A DNA stretch of 64,000 nt from Sinorhizobium kostiense (GTDB lineage: Bacteria; Pseudomonadota; Alphaproteobacteria; Rhizobiales; Rhizobiaceae), in assembly GCF_017874595.1 (NCBI RefSeq), contig NZ_JAGILA010000003.1, forward strand, positions 434,001 to 498,000. The letters are read 5' to 3'. A program made the translations under genes and the position numbers. The notes below the pieces were generated by a model. That model made no database searches, was not told where the DNA came from, and worked only from the letters and a program-made list of their open reading frames with translations. Shown here one piece after another: positions 10,192-19,016 of the stretch (positions are counted from its first letter, which is position 1; each line of letters begins with the position of its first letter).

Positions 10192-10486
10192 TGCCAGCGG
10201 CGCCGGATGCGGCCAGCCGAATGTGGGGGTGCGGTAATTCTCTTGATAGTCGGCTACGGTACCCATGGTGATGCGCTCATGAGCTCATTGCGCGGCCGGT
10301 GCCGCGTCAGTCGACAGGAGCTACGGCACTAGCTTGATTGTCATATCCGACAGGATTCCTTCTGAGCTGCGTCCTACTCTTCTACAGTCGACAGCGATTA
10401 CCGAAGCAGTTGCATTCCCAGTGCCGCAGCTCTTCTTTGGTAGAAAGACGCTACAATGTGATAAACGCAATTCAAAAGACAATGAC
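10192..10486 (+). other. Intergenic stretch without a gene
   Basis: This 295-bp interval between the flavoprotein operon and the broken GNAT gene has lower GC than its flanks. An upstream in-frame extension of the GNAT reading frame from 10334 has no ribosome site and no recognisable residues, so I treat it as non-coding. No clear terminator hairpin, RNA gene or repeat was found. Confidence 0.5.
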
Positions 10487-11014
10487 ATGCACATCGACCT
10501 GATCGAGGCGTCGGAGGCCGACCTGACGACGCTCCAGAATCTTATGCAGCTGTATACTCATGATTTTTCGGAATTCTGGGCGGGCACGCAGCGTGGAGAA
10601 CTTTGTGGCGACGGGCGGTTCCCTGACTATCCGATTCATCGGTATTTCGAACGTGCCGATTGGCGTGCATACCTGTTCAAGACGGCCGACGTCCTCGTCG
10701 GCTTCGCACTTGTTAACGACGAGACCCATTCAACTTTGCATGCCGATCATTCAATCGCAGAGTTCTTCGTAGTGCGATAGCATCGGGGGCATGGCCTGGG
10801 TCGATTGGCGGCGCAACGATTGTTTGAGCAACAGTGCGGATCATGGGAAGTGGCTGTTGCTCGCAAGAATACGCTTGCATTAAGATTTTGGCGGGCAGCG
10901 ATTTTCGGATGCAAATCTGTATTGAACGTATCCGAACTCGATTCGCGCACGCCCAATTGGGACGGTCCAATCATCCGTTTTGAGGTACTTGATGCAGCGA
11001 TAGAATGCCGGTGA
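10487..11014 (+). pseudogene. GNAT-family N-acetyltransferase interrupted by one in-frame TAG
   Basis: Read through, this is a 175-residue GNAT acetyltransferase. The first 97 codons contain the typical YTHDFSEF and YLFKTADVLVGFAL strands, then TAG at 10778-10780 falls exactly at the acetyl-CoA loop (FFVVR-stop-HRGHGLGRLAAQRLF). The frame continues unbroken through WEVAVARKNTLALRFW, a standard GNAT C-terminal block, to TGA at 11012-11014. Only one nucleotide separates it from a full-length gene, so it is a recent nonsense allele or depends on readthrough. No partner gene is evident; it lies alone between the catabolic operon and the aconitase gene. Confidence 0.75.
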
Positions 11015-11095
11015 GCCGTCTTGCTTTCGGAAAAAAGGTCCTCGGCCGACGACCAATGAGCTCTTGTCCGACACCGTGTAGTTTTTGGACTTGGC

Positions 11096-13672
11096 CTACG
11101 CTGCCAAGTTACGATCGAGAATAAGCGGAATCATCCCTCCCCTTAGAAGCGTTTCCGCTTCCTGCTCCGTTTCCACTGCTGCACGCCCGGTCAGTTCCGC
11201 GGTTGCGGCAGCGACATAGCGTAGCAAAATCCTGACGTCGCAGCGCGGACGGATGCGCGTGGCCTCAATTTCGATGAGATCCAGTGCCGAGAGCGAGGGC
11301 ATCGAGTTTTCGATCACGATCGGTAAAATGCCCATGCCGATCAGATTGGTGCGATGGATGCGCTCGAAGCTTCTCGCAATGACGGCGCGCACGCCCAGCA
11401 ATGCGACGCCTTTGGCTGCCCAATCGCGTGATGAACCGGCTCCATATCGCTCTCCGGCCACGATGACGACGGACCGGCCTTCCTGCCGGTAGCGTTGGGC
11501 GACCTCCCATAGCGGACCTTCCTCCATTGAAGGCGCATGCACGGTCCTTGAGGCTGGTTCCCCGCCAAGCAGGAGGTTGGCGGCAGTCCGATTGTCGAAG
11601 AGACCGCGAACCATGGCCTGCCAATTCCCTCGCCGGGCCGCGTAGACATTGAGATCGTTTGGCCGGTCGCCGGCAGCAACAAGATGACGCCCGGCATAGC
11701 TTTCGGCACTGATCTGGCCGGCGGGAGAGATGTGATCGGTAGTCATGTCGTCGCCAAGCACGAGCAGCGGATGGGCCGCATAGGTTCCGAGTCGATTGGC
11801 TGAGCTCACGGCAGCGAAAGGCGGGCGCCGGATATAGGTCGAGTTTTCATCCCACGGGAAGGTTGGAGATGAGGACGCATCGAGGGCCAGCCATGCCTCG
11901 TTCTTCGCCGCATCGTCAAAGGCTTGGCCAAAATCTTCGCGCTTTGAGAAGTCTCGCAAACTAGCATCGATCTCCTCATCGGACGGGAGGAGATCGCGAA
12001 GGCGGACGGCAGATCCGTCCGCGGTGTCCGCGACTTTCAAACTTAGCGGATCTCGACAGAATTTTCCGATCATCGAGAGGGCGACGACGTGCGGCGGCGA
12101 GGCGAGAAAGCCGAACTGCAAGCTCGGATGCACCCGCCCTGGAAAGTTGCGATTGCCCGAGAGGAGGGCGGCGGCAACCGTGCCGTTGGCGATTGCCTCG
12201 GCCATGTCCGGCTGGAGTGGCCCCGAGTTGCCGATGCAGGTGGTGCAGCCGTGACCCACGATGCCGAAGCCGATGGCCTCCAGGTCCACCAGCAGACCGC
12301 TCCGTTTCAGGAAGAGTTCGGCGGATGGCGAGCCCGGCGCCAATGATGTCTTGACCCATGAAGGCGGGCGAAGACCGAGCCCGTTTGCCTTACGGGCGAC
12401 AAGACCGGCGGCGGCCAGGAGACGCTGGTCGGAGGTGTTGGTGCAGCTTGTAATGGCCGCAATCGCAATCGCGCCGTCCGGAATGCCTTTGAAACCTTCG
12501 CCAAGCGGCCTGCCAACTGCCGCCTCCAAGGCAGATACAGCTTCAGTCAGCCCCAGCTTGTCTTGCGGGCGCTGCGGCCCGGCTAAAAGGGCACGCACAT
12601 TGCCGAGATCGAGTTCGATGACCCCGGTGTAGCGAGGCTCGGCTTCCGGATCGAACCAGAGGCCCATCACACGCGCGGCACGTTCGACCAGCGAGCAATG
12701 TTCAGCCGCTCGACCTGTTTGCCGCAGATATTCGATCGTCCGACCGTCGATTGGAAAATAACCGGTTGATGCGCCATATTCGGGCGCCATGTTGGCTACG
12801 ACGGCGCGGTCTCCGCCTGAGAGCGTTGCGACACCCGGCCCGAAGAATTCGACGAACTCTCCTGAGACGTTGTGACGCCGCAGGAGGTGCGTAACTTCCA
12901 GCGCCAAGTCCGTTGACAGCACGCCGGGAGGAAGCCGTCCGGTCAGGCGCACACCGACGACATCCGGAAGCCGTATCGTGACGGGGAAACCAAAGAAGAC
13001 GCTTTCCGCCTCCAGACCGCCCACACCCCAGCCAAGAACGCCGATACCGTTTATCATTGGCGTGTGGCTGTCGGTTCCGATAAGTGTGTCCGGCGTGGCC
13101 CAGGTCTCGCCGTTCCGGTCTTCGAGGCGGATGACGGTCGCCAATTGCTCGAGATTGAGCGTGTGCATGATCCCGGTGCCCGGTGGATGCACGGTCACAC
13201 CCGGAAGAGCGGTCGTCGCCCATTTCATCAGGCGATAGCGCTCGCTGTTGCGCTCCATCTCGCGCTGCATGTTGAAGGCACGAGAGCGGGGCTGTCCATG
13301 CATGTCGACGCCGATACTGTGATCGACGGATACGTCAACCGGCAGAACCGGCGTGAGGCTCTTGGGATCGCCGCCGGCTTCGGCGATGGCGTCGCGCATG
13401 GCAGCAATGTCGACCAATGCGGGCACGCAGGTCGTGTCATGCATGAGGACACGCGAGGGATGGAAGGCGATCTCGGTCTCGCTCGTGCCGCTGACAAGCC
13501 AGCCCCGCAAGGCAGTAATCATGGACGGCAGGCGATCGGCGTCTCTTCTGGCGACGTTTTCCAGCAGGATTCGATGGATGTAGGGGAGGCTCGCGAAATC
13601 GCCGCCGAAGATACCGGAGAGATCGAGCGCTTTGACGATTCCGTATGGGGTCGCTAGCTGAAGAAAGCTCAT
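11096..13672 (-). CDS. Aconitate hydratase (AcnA/IRP-type)
   Basis: An 858-aa aconitase of the AcnA/iron-regulatory-protein architecture. The three [4Fe-4S] ligands are Cys410 (ITSCTNTS), Cys476 and Cys479 (GHGCTTCIGNSGP). The swivel-domain substrate loop GAGSSRDWAAKG is near the C-terminus. It interconverts citrate-type tricarboxylic acids through a cis-aconitate-like intermediate. A GGAGAA precedes the ATG. It is transcribed divergently from the GntR regulator, and two copies of a candidate operator lie between them, so this looks like a specialised, inducible aconitase rather than the housekeeping Krebs-cycle enzyme. It may act with the dehydrogenase at 14873. Confidence 0.95.
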   Translation of the reverse strand: MSFLQLATPYGIVKALDLSGIFGGDFASLPYIHRILLENVARRDADRLPSMITALRGWLVSGTSETEIAFHPSRVLMHDTTCVPALVDIAAMRDAIAEAGGDPKSLTPVLPVDVSVDHSIGVDMHGQPRSRAFNMQREMERNSERYRLMKWATTALPGVTVHPPGTGIMHTLNLEQLATVIRLEDRNGETWATPDTLIGTDSHTPMINGIGVLGWGVGGLEAESVFFGFPVTIRLPDVVGVRLTGRLPPGVLSTDLALEVTHLLRRHNVSGEFVEFFGPGVATLSGGDRAVVANMAPEYGASTGYFPIDGRTIEYLRQTGRAAEHCSLVERAARVMGLWFDPEAEPRYTGVIELDLGNVRALLAGPQRPQDKLGLTEAVSALEAAVGRPLGEGFKGIPDGAIAIAAITSCTNTSDQRLLAAAGLVARKANGLGLRPPSWVKTSLAPGSPSAELFLKRSGLLVDLEAIGFGIVGHGCTTCIGNSGPLQPDMAEAIANGTVAAALLSGNRNFPGRVHPSLQFGFLASPPHVVALSMIGKFCRDPLSLKVADTADGSAVRLRDLLPSDEEIDASLRDFSKREDFGQAFDDAAKNEAWLALDASSSPTFPWDENSTYIRRPPFAAVSSANRLGTYAAHPLLVLGDDMTTDHISPAGQISAESYAGRHLVAAGDRPNDLNVYAARRGNWQAMVRGLFDNRTAANLLLGGEPASRTVHAPSMEEGPLWEVAQRYRQEGRSVVIVAGERYGAGSSRDWAAKGVALLGVRAVIARSFERIHRTNLIGMGILPIVIENSMPSLSALDLIEIEATRIRPRCDVRILLRYVAAATAELTGRAAVETEQEAETLLRGGMIPLILDRNLAA

Positions 13673-13701
13673 GTGTTCTCCATAGAATGAATTTTAATAT
13701 T

Positions 13702-13716
13702 CAAAAAGCCAAAAAT
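13702..13716 (+). promoter_or_regulatory. Candidate GntR operator, copy 1
   Basis: The sequence CAAAAAGCCAAAAAT lies 30 bp upstream of the aconitase start, within the acn/gntR divergent region. Its core AAAAGCCAAAAA recurs in inverted orientation at 13745-13756 and, partly, at 14805. This is seen in sequence; binding by the GntR protein is inferred. Confidence 0.5.
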
Positions 13717-13743
13717 GGCGCGGTGTCAATGGAGGTTATGCCG

Positions 13744-13757
13744 CTTTTTGGCTTTTC
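13744..13757 (-). promoter_or_regulatory. Candidate GntR operator, copy 2 (inverted)
   Basis: CTTTTTGGCTTTTC on the plus strand is the reverse complement of GAAAAGCCAAAAAG, matching all 12 core bases of copy 1. The two copies are 41 bp apart, about four helical turns, between the aconitase and GntR start codons, a geometry suited to co-operative repression of both genes. Confidence 0.5.
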
Positions 13758-13858
13758 TAGCAGTCAGATATGCAAATTGTTTCGCTCGAATTGTTCCCTT
13801 TGTCGCCGTCATGGATTAACCTGCGGCGACATCGTTGTTTCATACGGGGTTGATCGAG

Positions 13859-14785
13859 ATGCGCTCCAGCCAACTGGCACAAACCATTGCCAATGAAATC
13901 ACCCTGCTCGTCACTTCGGGAGAGTTGTCGGTCGGCGACCACCTGAAGACGCAACAGCTTGCAGACCGCTTTGGCGTCTCCCGCTCGCCAGTGCGGGAAG
14001 CGATGGACATGCTGGCTGCGCAAGGTCTTCTCGAGCAGAAGGAAAACAGGGGCTTCTTTGTCAAGGAGGTCACCGACAGCATCGCCGAACGCGTTCGCGA
14101 GGATGCGGAGCCATTCGAGGTGGCCAATGACTACCAGCGTCTTGCAGAAGACTGGCTCACCGACCGGATACCGGCCGAAGTTACCGAGCAGATGCTGAGA
14201 GAGCGCTACGATCTGACGAAATCGCAGGTCAATGATGTCCTGATGCGTGCGTCTCGTGAGGGATGGGCCGAGCGCAAGCAGGGTTACGGCTGGCGCTTCC
14301 TGCCGGTCGCCAAGACGCCCGAGGCTTTCGAGCAGATCTACCGCTTCCGTATGCTGATCGAGCCGGCCGCGATGCTGGAACCCGAGTTCCGGCTGGATCG
14401 GAAGATCATCGAGGAGCAACGCCGCATTCAGTTGCGCATGCTGGAGACCGATATTGAACGGCTGCCGGCGGAACGGCTTCTCCACAACGGCGCGCTCTTC
14501 CATGAAGAGCTGATCAAGATGTCGAACAATCCGTTTTTCCACCTCTCGCTCGTGCGCGTGAACCGGATGCGGCGTCTGCTCGAATATCGCTCCCGTGTCG
14601 ACCGCAGCCGCACTGTGCGGCAGTGCCAGGAACATCTCGAAATTCTTGATCTTCTCGAGCGCGGCGAGGTCGTCGAGGCTTCTTACGCCATGCGCCGGCA
14701 CCTCGGCGGTGCCCTCTCCAAGAAATCGCCGGTGACCTGGTCCTGGTCGCACCAGGCGCATGAAAAAGAGCTGCTCGGAAAATAG
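13859..14785 (+). CDS. GntR-family transcriptional regulator with FCD domain and apparent second winged helix
   Basis: A 308-aa regulator. Residues 1-70 are a GntR winged helix (TQQLADRFGVSRSPVREAMD). Residues about 90-150 look like a second, diverged winged helix (AEVTEQMLRERYDLTKSQV followed by a wing ending YGWRFLP). Residues about 155-290 form an all-helical FCD-like effector domain with the FHEELIKMSNNPFF block. Ordinary FadR/GntR-FCD proteins are around 220-250 aa, so the extra segment explains the length. It diverges from acn and precedes the dehydrogenase gene; candidate operators flank both. It probably senses a pathway carboxylic acid. Confidence 0.88.
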   Translation: MRSSQLAQTIANEITLLVTSGELSVGDHLKTQQLADRFGVSRSPVREAMDMLAAQGLLEQKENRGFFVKEVTDSIAERVREDAEPFEVANDYQRLAEDWLTDRIPAEVTEQMLRERYDLTKSQVNDVLMRASREGWAERKQGYGWRFLPVAKTPEAFEQIYRFRMLIEPAAMLEPEFRLDRKIIEEQRRIQLRMLETDIERLPAERLLHNGALFHEELIKMSNNPFFHLSLVRVNRMRRLLEYRSRVDRSRTVRQCQEHLEILDLLERGEVVEASYAMRRHLGGALSKKSPVTWSWSHQAHEKELLGK

Positions 14786-14804
14786 CCATTGCATTTTCAG
14801 ATTT

Positions 14805-14817
14805 AAAAAGCCAATAA
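14805..14817 (+). promoter_or_regulatory. Candidate GntR operator, copy 3
   Basis: AAAAAGCCAATAA lies 56 bp upstream of the isocitrate/isopropylmalate-type dehydrogenase start. It shares the AAAAAGCCAA core with the copies in the acn/gntR region, so one regulator may control all three transcription units. Confidence 0.45.
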
Positions 14818-14872
14818 TCTGCCCGTGACGTTGCGCGGCCTGTCGGTCGTTGCCTCATGGGAGATTTGTCAG

Positions 14873-15967
14873 ATGAAAATATTCGTGACGCCGTGTGATG
14901 GGATCGGTCCCGAAATCACCGCGGCAACAATGGAGGTCATGAAGGCCACGGACGCGGCTTTCGATCTGGGCCTCGAATACCATTTCGAGGACACGGGCTT
15001 CACGAGCCTGGAAAAACATGGTTCGACTCTCCGGGACGAGACGATCGAGCTTGCCCGCACCTTCGACGGCATCATTCTCGGTCCCCAGTCGCACATGGAC
15101 TATCCGCCCCGTGACAAGGGCGGCGTGAACGTCTCGGCCGGCTTCCGTGTCAAGCTCGATCTCTACGCCAATGTCCGCCCGGCACGCTCCCGTCCGTTCC
15201 TGAACGACGCCAAGAAGATGGACCTCGTCATCATGCGCGAGGCGACCGAGGGCTTTTACCCCGACCGCAACATGTATGCCGGCACGGGTGAATTCATGCC
15301 GACGCCGGACGTCGCGCTGTCTGTCCGGAAGATCACGGCTTCGGCTTGTGAGCGTATCGCCCGCCAGGCCTTTCTCCTTGCCATGAAGCGCAACAAGAAG
15401 GTTACCGCGGTCCACAAGGCGAACAATTTCATCCTGACGGACGGCCTGTTCCTCAAGCAGGTGCGCAAGGTCGCAGCCGAATTCCCCGAGGTCACACTCA
15501 ACGAGTTCATCATCGACGCCATGGCGGCGCATCTGGTGCGCGACCCCTCGCGCTTCGACGTGATCGTCGCCACCAATTTCTATTCCGACATCCTTTCCGA
15601 CCTCGCCAGCGAGCTCTCGGGAAGCTTGGGTCTTGCCGGCTCGATCAATGCCAATGCCGAAACCGGCCTTGTCTGCGCCCAAGCCCAGCACGGCTCGGCG
15701 CCGGACATCCAGAATAAAAATATCGCCAACCCGACATCGCTCATCCTCTCGGCGGCGATGATGCTGAGCTGGCTCGGCGAGCAGCGCGGCTTGCCACAAT
15801 TCGAGGCAGCCGGCGCGGAAATCGAGCGCGCGGTCGACGAGGTGCTGGCGAATCCGGCGACGCGCACGCGCGATCTCGGTGGCACCACCAATACCGATGC
15901 CTTCGGCGCGGCTGTCGCCAAGGCAGTTCGAAACCGCGGCGGCGACCGGAAGGCGGCCAACGCCTAA
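14873..15967 (+). CDS. Isocitrate/isopropylmalate dehydrogenase family protein
   Basis: A 364-aa beta-decarboxylating dehydrogenase. The N-terminal GDGIGPE motif appears as CDGIGPEI (residues 8-15). The metal/substrate helix is seen as FYSDILSDLASELSGSLGLA near residue 240, and the REATEGFY block near 124-131 resembles the REnTEG/RExTGG signature of the family. It oxidises and decarboxylates a (2R,3S)-hydroxyacid with NAD(P). With the aconitase next door this could form an aconitase-dehydrogenase pair on a citrate-like or homocitrate-like substrate. It could equally be a tartrate/malate-type dehydrogenase; I cannot tell from sequence. Confidence 0.9.
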   Translation: MKIFVTPCDGIGPEITAATMEVMKATDAAFDLGLEYHFEDTGFTSLEKHGSTLRDETIELARTFDGIILGPQSHMDYPPRDKGGVNVSAGFRVKLDLYANVRPARSRPFLNDAKKMDLVIMREATEGFYPDRNMYAGTGEFMPTPDVALSVRKITASACERIARQAFLLAMKRNKKVTAVHKANNFILTDGLFLKQVRKVAAEFPEVTLNEFIIDAMAAHLVRDPSRFDVIVATNFYSDILSDLASELSGSLGLAGSINANAETGLVCAQAQHGSAPDIQNKNIANPTSLILSAAMMLSWLGEQRGLPQFEAAGAEIERAVDEVLANPATRTRDLGGTTNTDAFGAAVAKAVRNRGGDRKAANA

Positions 15968-15970
15968 GCC

Positions 15971-16005
15971 TTTGCACTTTGGGTATTATAAATCCAAAGT
16001 GCAAA
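15971..16005 (+). promoter_or_regulatory. 12-bp perfect inverted repeat downstream of the dehydrogenase gene
   Basis: TTTGCACTTTGG at 15971-15982 is matched perfectly by its complement at 15994-16005 around an 11-nt AT-rich loop. It begins 3 nt after the dehydrogenase stop and lies about 80 bp before the ABC transporter operon. It could be a terminator, although no U-tract follows, or an operator for the transporter promoter. Confidence 0.55.
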
Positions 16006-16085
16006 ATTGCAGGATGTGAGGGCGCGAGCCCTCGCGCACATGCCCGGAGGAGCAATGGAGCCGGGCGCATTTTGGGAGATCAGAA

Positions 16086-17192
16086 ATGAACAGGCACATT
16101 ACCGTCCGGTCGACAGCCTTCGCAGTCACCACGGCCATCATCACAGCATTTGCAGTCCCTGCACTGGCGCAGGACGTCCCTGCCGGCTACCCGGCCGATT
16201 ATGCCGACTTGATCGCCAAGGCGAAGGAAGAGGGCACCGTCTCAGTCTACACGTCGACGGATGCAGCGCAGTCGCAAAAACTGCAGGACGGCTTCACCAA
16301 GAAATACGGGATCAAGATCGCCTATAACGATCTTGGGACCAACGGCACATATAATCAGGTGATTTCCGAAGCGGCGGCCGGGCAAACCACGGCCGACGTC
16401 GTCTGGAGCTCGGCGATGGATCTGCAGATGACTCTGGTCCAGGACGGTTATGGGGTCGAATATGCTTCGCCTGAAGCAGCGAAGTTGCCCGCCTGGGCGA
16501 ACTACAAGAACACGCTTTATGCCACGACCGTAGAGCCGATCGGCGTGATCTACAACACCAAGGCGCTGTCGGAGGACAAGCTGCCGAAGACCTATGCTGA
16601 GATGATCACCTTCCTGAGGGACAACAAGGCGATGCTGCAGGGCAAGGTGGCGACTTTCGATCCTGAAAAGAGCGGCTCCGGCTTCCTTCATCACTCCAAT
16701 GACGCGCGCAACCGCAAGGACTTTTGGGACCTCGCCAAGGCCATGGGCGAGGACGGTGCCAAGATCTATTCGAGTTCAGGCGGCATGAAGGAAACGGTCG
16801 TGTCCGGCGAGAACGTCATCGCGATCAACATCATCGGTTCCTACGCGCTCGATTGGGTAAAGGAGAGCCCGAACCTCGGTGTCCATTTCGCTAAGGATTA
16901 TACGCCGGCTTTCTCGCGTCTGGCCTTGATCACCAAGGATGCTCCGCATTCGAACGCCGCAAAGCTCTTTGTCGACTACATGCTGTCGGCCGAGGGACAG
17001 GCGCTCCTGGCGGAAGGTGGCCTGCCGTCCGTCCGCGAAGACGTGACCGCCGGTCTCAACATCAAGACGCTCAATGAGCGTGTCGGTGGGGGCCTGAAGC
17101 CGATCGCCGTCGATGAAGGCGTGCTCGAATACATGGATCAGATGAAGCGCGTCCAGTTCCTCAACGACTGGAAGGCAGCGCTCGGCCGCTGA
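16086..17192 (+). CDS. ABC transporter periplasmic substrate-binding protein (AfuA/FutA/PotD-type fold)
   Basis: A 368-aa extracellular solute-binding protein. A Sec signal peptide ends with the AxA site PALAQ near residue 29. The mature part begins with EGTVSVYTSTDAAQ, typical of the family that includes ferric iron, phosphonate and small-acid binders. The C-terminal block SNAAKLFVDYMLSAEGQALLAEGG is the family signature. It heads an importer operon with a double-domain permease and an ATPase. Iron-binding members use two Tyr residues; I cannot confirm these here, and the catabolic setting suggests an organic acid or sugar-phosphate ligand. Confidence 0.92.
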   Translation: MNRHITVRSTAFAVTTAIITAFAVPALAQDVPAGYPADYADLIAKAKEEGTVSVYTSTDAAQSQKLQDGFTKKYGIKIAYNDLGTNGTYNQVISEAAAGQTTADVVWSSAMDLQMTLVQDGYGVEYASPEAAKLPAWANYKNTLYATTVEPIGVIYNTKALSEDKLPKTYAEMITFLRDNKAMLQGKVATFDPEKSGSGFLHHSNDARNRKDFWDLAKAMGEDGAKIYSSSGGMKETVVSGENVIAINIIGSYALDWVKESPNLGVHFAKDYTPAFSRLALITKDAPHSNAAKLFVDYMLSAEGQALLAEGGLPSVREDVTAGLNIKTLNERVGGGLKPIAVDEGVLEYMDQMKRVQFLNDWKAALGR

Positions 17193-17203
17193 TGCATCGC
17201 CGT

Positions 17204-17227
17204 CCGCGGCGCGATATCGCGCCGCGG
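17204..17227 (+). terminator. GC-rich perfect palindrome between binding protein and permease
   Basis: A 24-nt perfect palindrome (10-bp CCGCGGCGCG stem, ATAT loop) starts 12 nt after the binding-protein stop. No U-tract follows, so it is more likely an attenuating or mRNA-protecting hairpin, raising binding-protein output over permease output, than a full terminator. Confidence 0.6.
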
Positions 17228-17255
17228 CTCTGCTCCTTCATGCGAGAGGCAAGGA

Positions 17256-19016
17256 ATGTCTACCCACGCTCAAGCACCGGCCGCAGTCGAGCTTTCAAAA
17301 GCCGCAGCCGAAAAGAAATATCCGGCGAGAATGCCCCGCCATGGCAATGCAAGCCTCTATAGGCGCATCGTTATCGGTCTGCTTGCAATCGCCGTTCTGG
17401 CGCCCGTCTGCCTGATCATATACCAGAGTTTCCTGACCGCCGCCTTTTTCAGCCCGCGTGCCAGGTTTGGTCTCGACGCCTATCGCTATGTCTTCTTCGA
17501 CAAGAATTTTTATAAGGCGCTCGGCACGACGGCGATCTTCTCCTTCGGTATGGTCGCGATCGCCGTGCCGCTCGGTGGCCTGCTTGCCTTCCTGATCACC
17601 CGCACTGACATCAAGGCCAAGCGCCTGCTCGAAATCCTCGTGCTGGTGCCGATGTTCATTTCTTCCATCGTGCTCGCCTTCGGCTACACCGTTTCGGTCG
17701 GCCCGACGGGTTTCGTTTCACTTTTCATCCGTGATATCATCGGCGTCGTTCCCTGGAACATCTACAGCCTGCCCGGCATGATCCTGATCGCCGGCCTGAG
17801 CCATGTGCCGCATGTCTATCTCTATGTCTCCGCGGCGATGCGCAATCTTCCCTCCGATCTCGAGGAGGCCGCGCGCACGACCGGTGCCTCCGTCTGGCAG
17901 GTTTCGCGCGACGTGACCCTTCCCATGGTGCTGCCGGCTCTGATCTTCGCGGCGGCACTCAACGTCCTGCTCGGCTTCGAGACCTTCGGCATTCCGCTGG
18001 TGCTCGGCGACCCGAACGGCATCATGGTTCTCACCACCTATATCTATAAGCTCACCACCTTGTTCGGCACGCCGACCTATCAGCTGATGGCCGTAGTCGC
18101 CGTGGTGTTGGTGCTGATCACGCTTCCGCTCGTCTGGATGCAGCGCAAGCTGCTGCGCAATGCCCGCAAATATGCGGCGATGGGCGGAAAGGGTGCGCGC
18201 GTCTCCACTCTCAAGCTCGGCAAGAGCGGCCAGATCATCGCCCTTTCGATTATCGGGCTTTGGCTCTTCGTCTCCGTCGCCCTGCCGATCGGCGGCATCA
18301 CGGTGCGTGCCTTCGTCGATGCCTGGGGTGAGGGCGTGAGCCTTTTCGACCAGCTGACGCTCGCAAATTTCAGCCGTATGCTGGAAGTCCCGAGCCTCTA
18401 CAACGGCATCGTCAACACGATCCTTTTGTCGGTTGTCGGCGGCGCGGTCGCGGTTGCGATCTATCTGGCAGTCGGCCTTGCCGGCCATCGCAATTGGGGC
18501 ATGTCGAACACGATCCTCGATTACATCGTGCTCTTGCCACGCGCTCTACCGGGCCTGGTCGTCGGTCTTGCCTTCTTCTGGGTCTTCTTGTTCGTGCCGT
18601 TCCTCACGCCGCTGCGGCCGACCCTGGTCAGCCTCTTCGTGGCCTACTTGGTCGTCGGCCTCTCCTATGGCCTCAGGTTGCTGCAAGGCACGCTCATACA
18701 GGTCGCGCCGGAACTTGAAGAGTCGGCGCGGACGACCGGGGCCACGATCGGCCGCACCTGGAAGGACGTGGTGATCCCGATCGTCCGTCCCGGCCTCGCC
18801 GGCGCCTGGGCGCTCATCATGATCATCTTCCTTCGCGAATATGCGACGGGTGTCTACCTCATGGGCGCCGGCACCGAGGTGATCGGCTCGCTGATGGTCT
18901 CGCTCCTGCAGACCGGCGCGATGAACACCATCGCCGCGCTCGCCCTCATCAGCATCGTATTGACGGGCGCAGGCCTCGCACTCGCCCTCCGTTTGGGAGC
19001 AAAAATCCATGACTGA
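17256..19016 (+). CDS. ABC transporter permease, FbpB-type tandem-domain inner-membrane protein
   Basis: A 586-aa protein containing two fused permease domains, each with about six transmembrane helices. Both ATPase-contact EAA loops are visible: EEAARTTGASVWQVSRDV in the first half and EESARTTGATIGRTWKDV in the second. This doubled layout is characteristic of FbpB/AfuB-like importers and removes the need for a second permease gene. The hydrophilic N-terminal 40 residues precede the first membrane segment. Its end overlaps the ATPase gene by 8 nt. Confidence 0.94.
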   Translation: MSTHAQAPAAVELSKAAAEKKYPARMPRHGNASLYRRIVIGLLAIAVLAPVCLIIYQSFLTAAFFSPRARFGLDAYRYVFFDKNFYKALGTTAIFSFGMVAIAVPLGGLLAFLITRTDIKAKRLLEILVLVPMFISSIVLAFGYTVSVGPTGFVSLFIRDIIGVVPWNIYSLPGMILIAGLSHVPHVYLYVSAAMRNLPSDLEEAARTTGASVWQVSRDVTLPMVLPALIFAAALNVLLGFETFGIPLVLGDPNGIMVLTTYIYKLTTLFGTPTYQLMAVVAVVLVLITLPLVWMQRKLLRNARKYAAMGGKGARVSTLKLGKSGQIIALSIIGLWLFVSVALPIGGITVRAFVDAWGEGVSLFDQLTLANFSRMLEVPSLYNGIVNTILLSVVGGAVAVAIYLAVGLAGHRNWGMSNTILDYIVLLPRALPGLVVGLAFFWVFLFVPFLTPLRPTLVSLFVAYLVVGLSYGLRLLQGTLIQVAPELEESARTTGATIGRTWKDVVIPIVRPGLAGAWALIMIIFLREYATGVYLMGAGTEVIGSLMVSLLQTGAMNTIAALALISIVLTGAGLALALRLGAKIHD

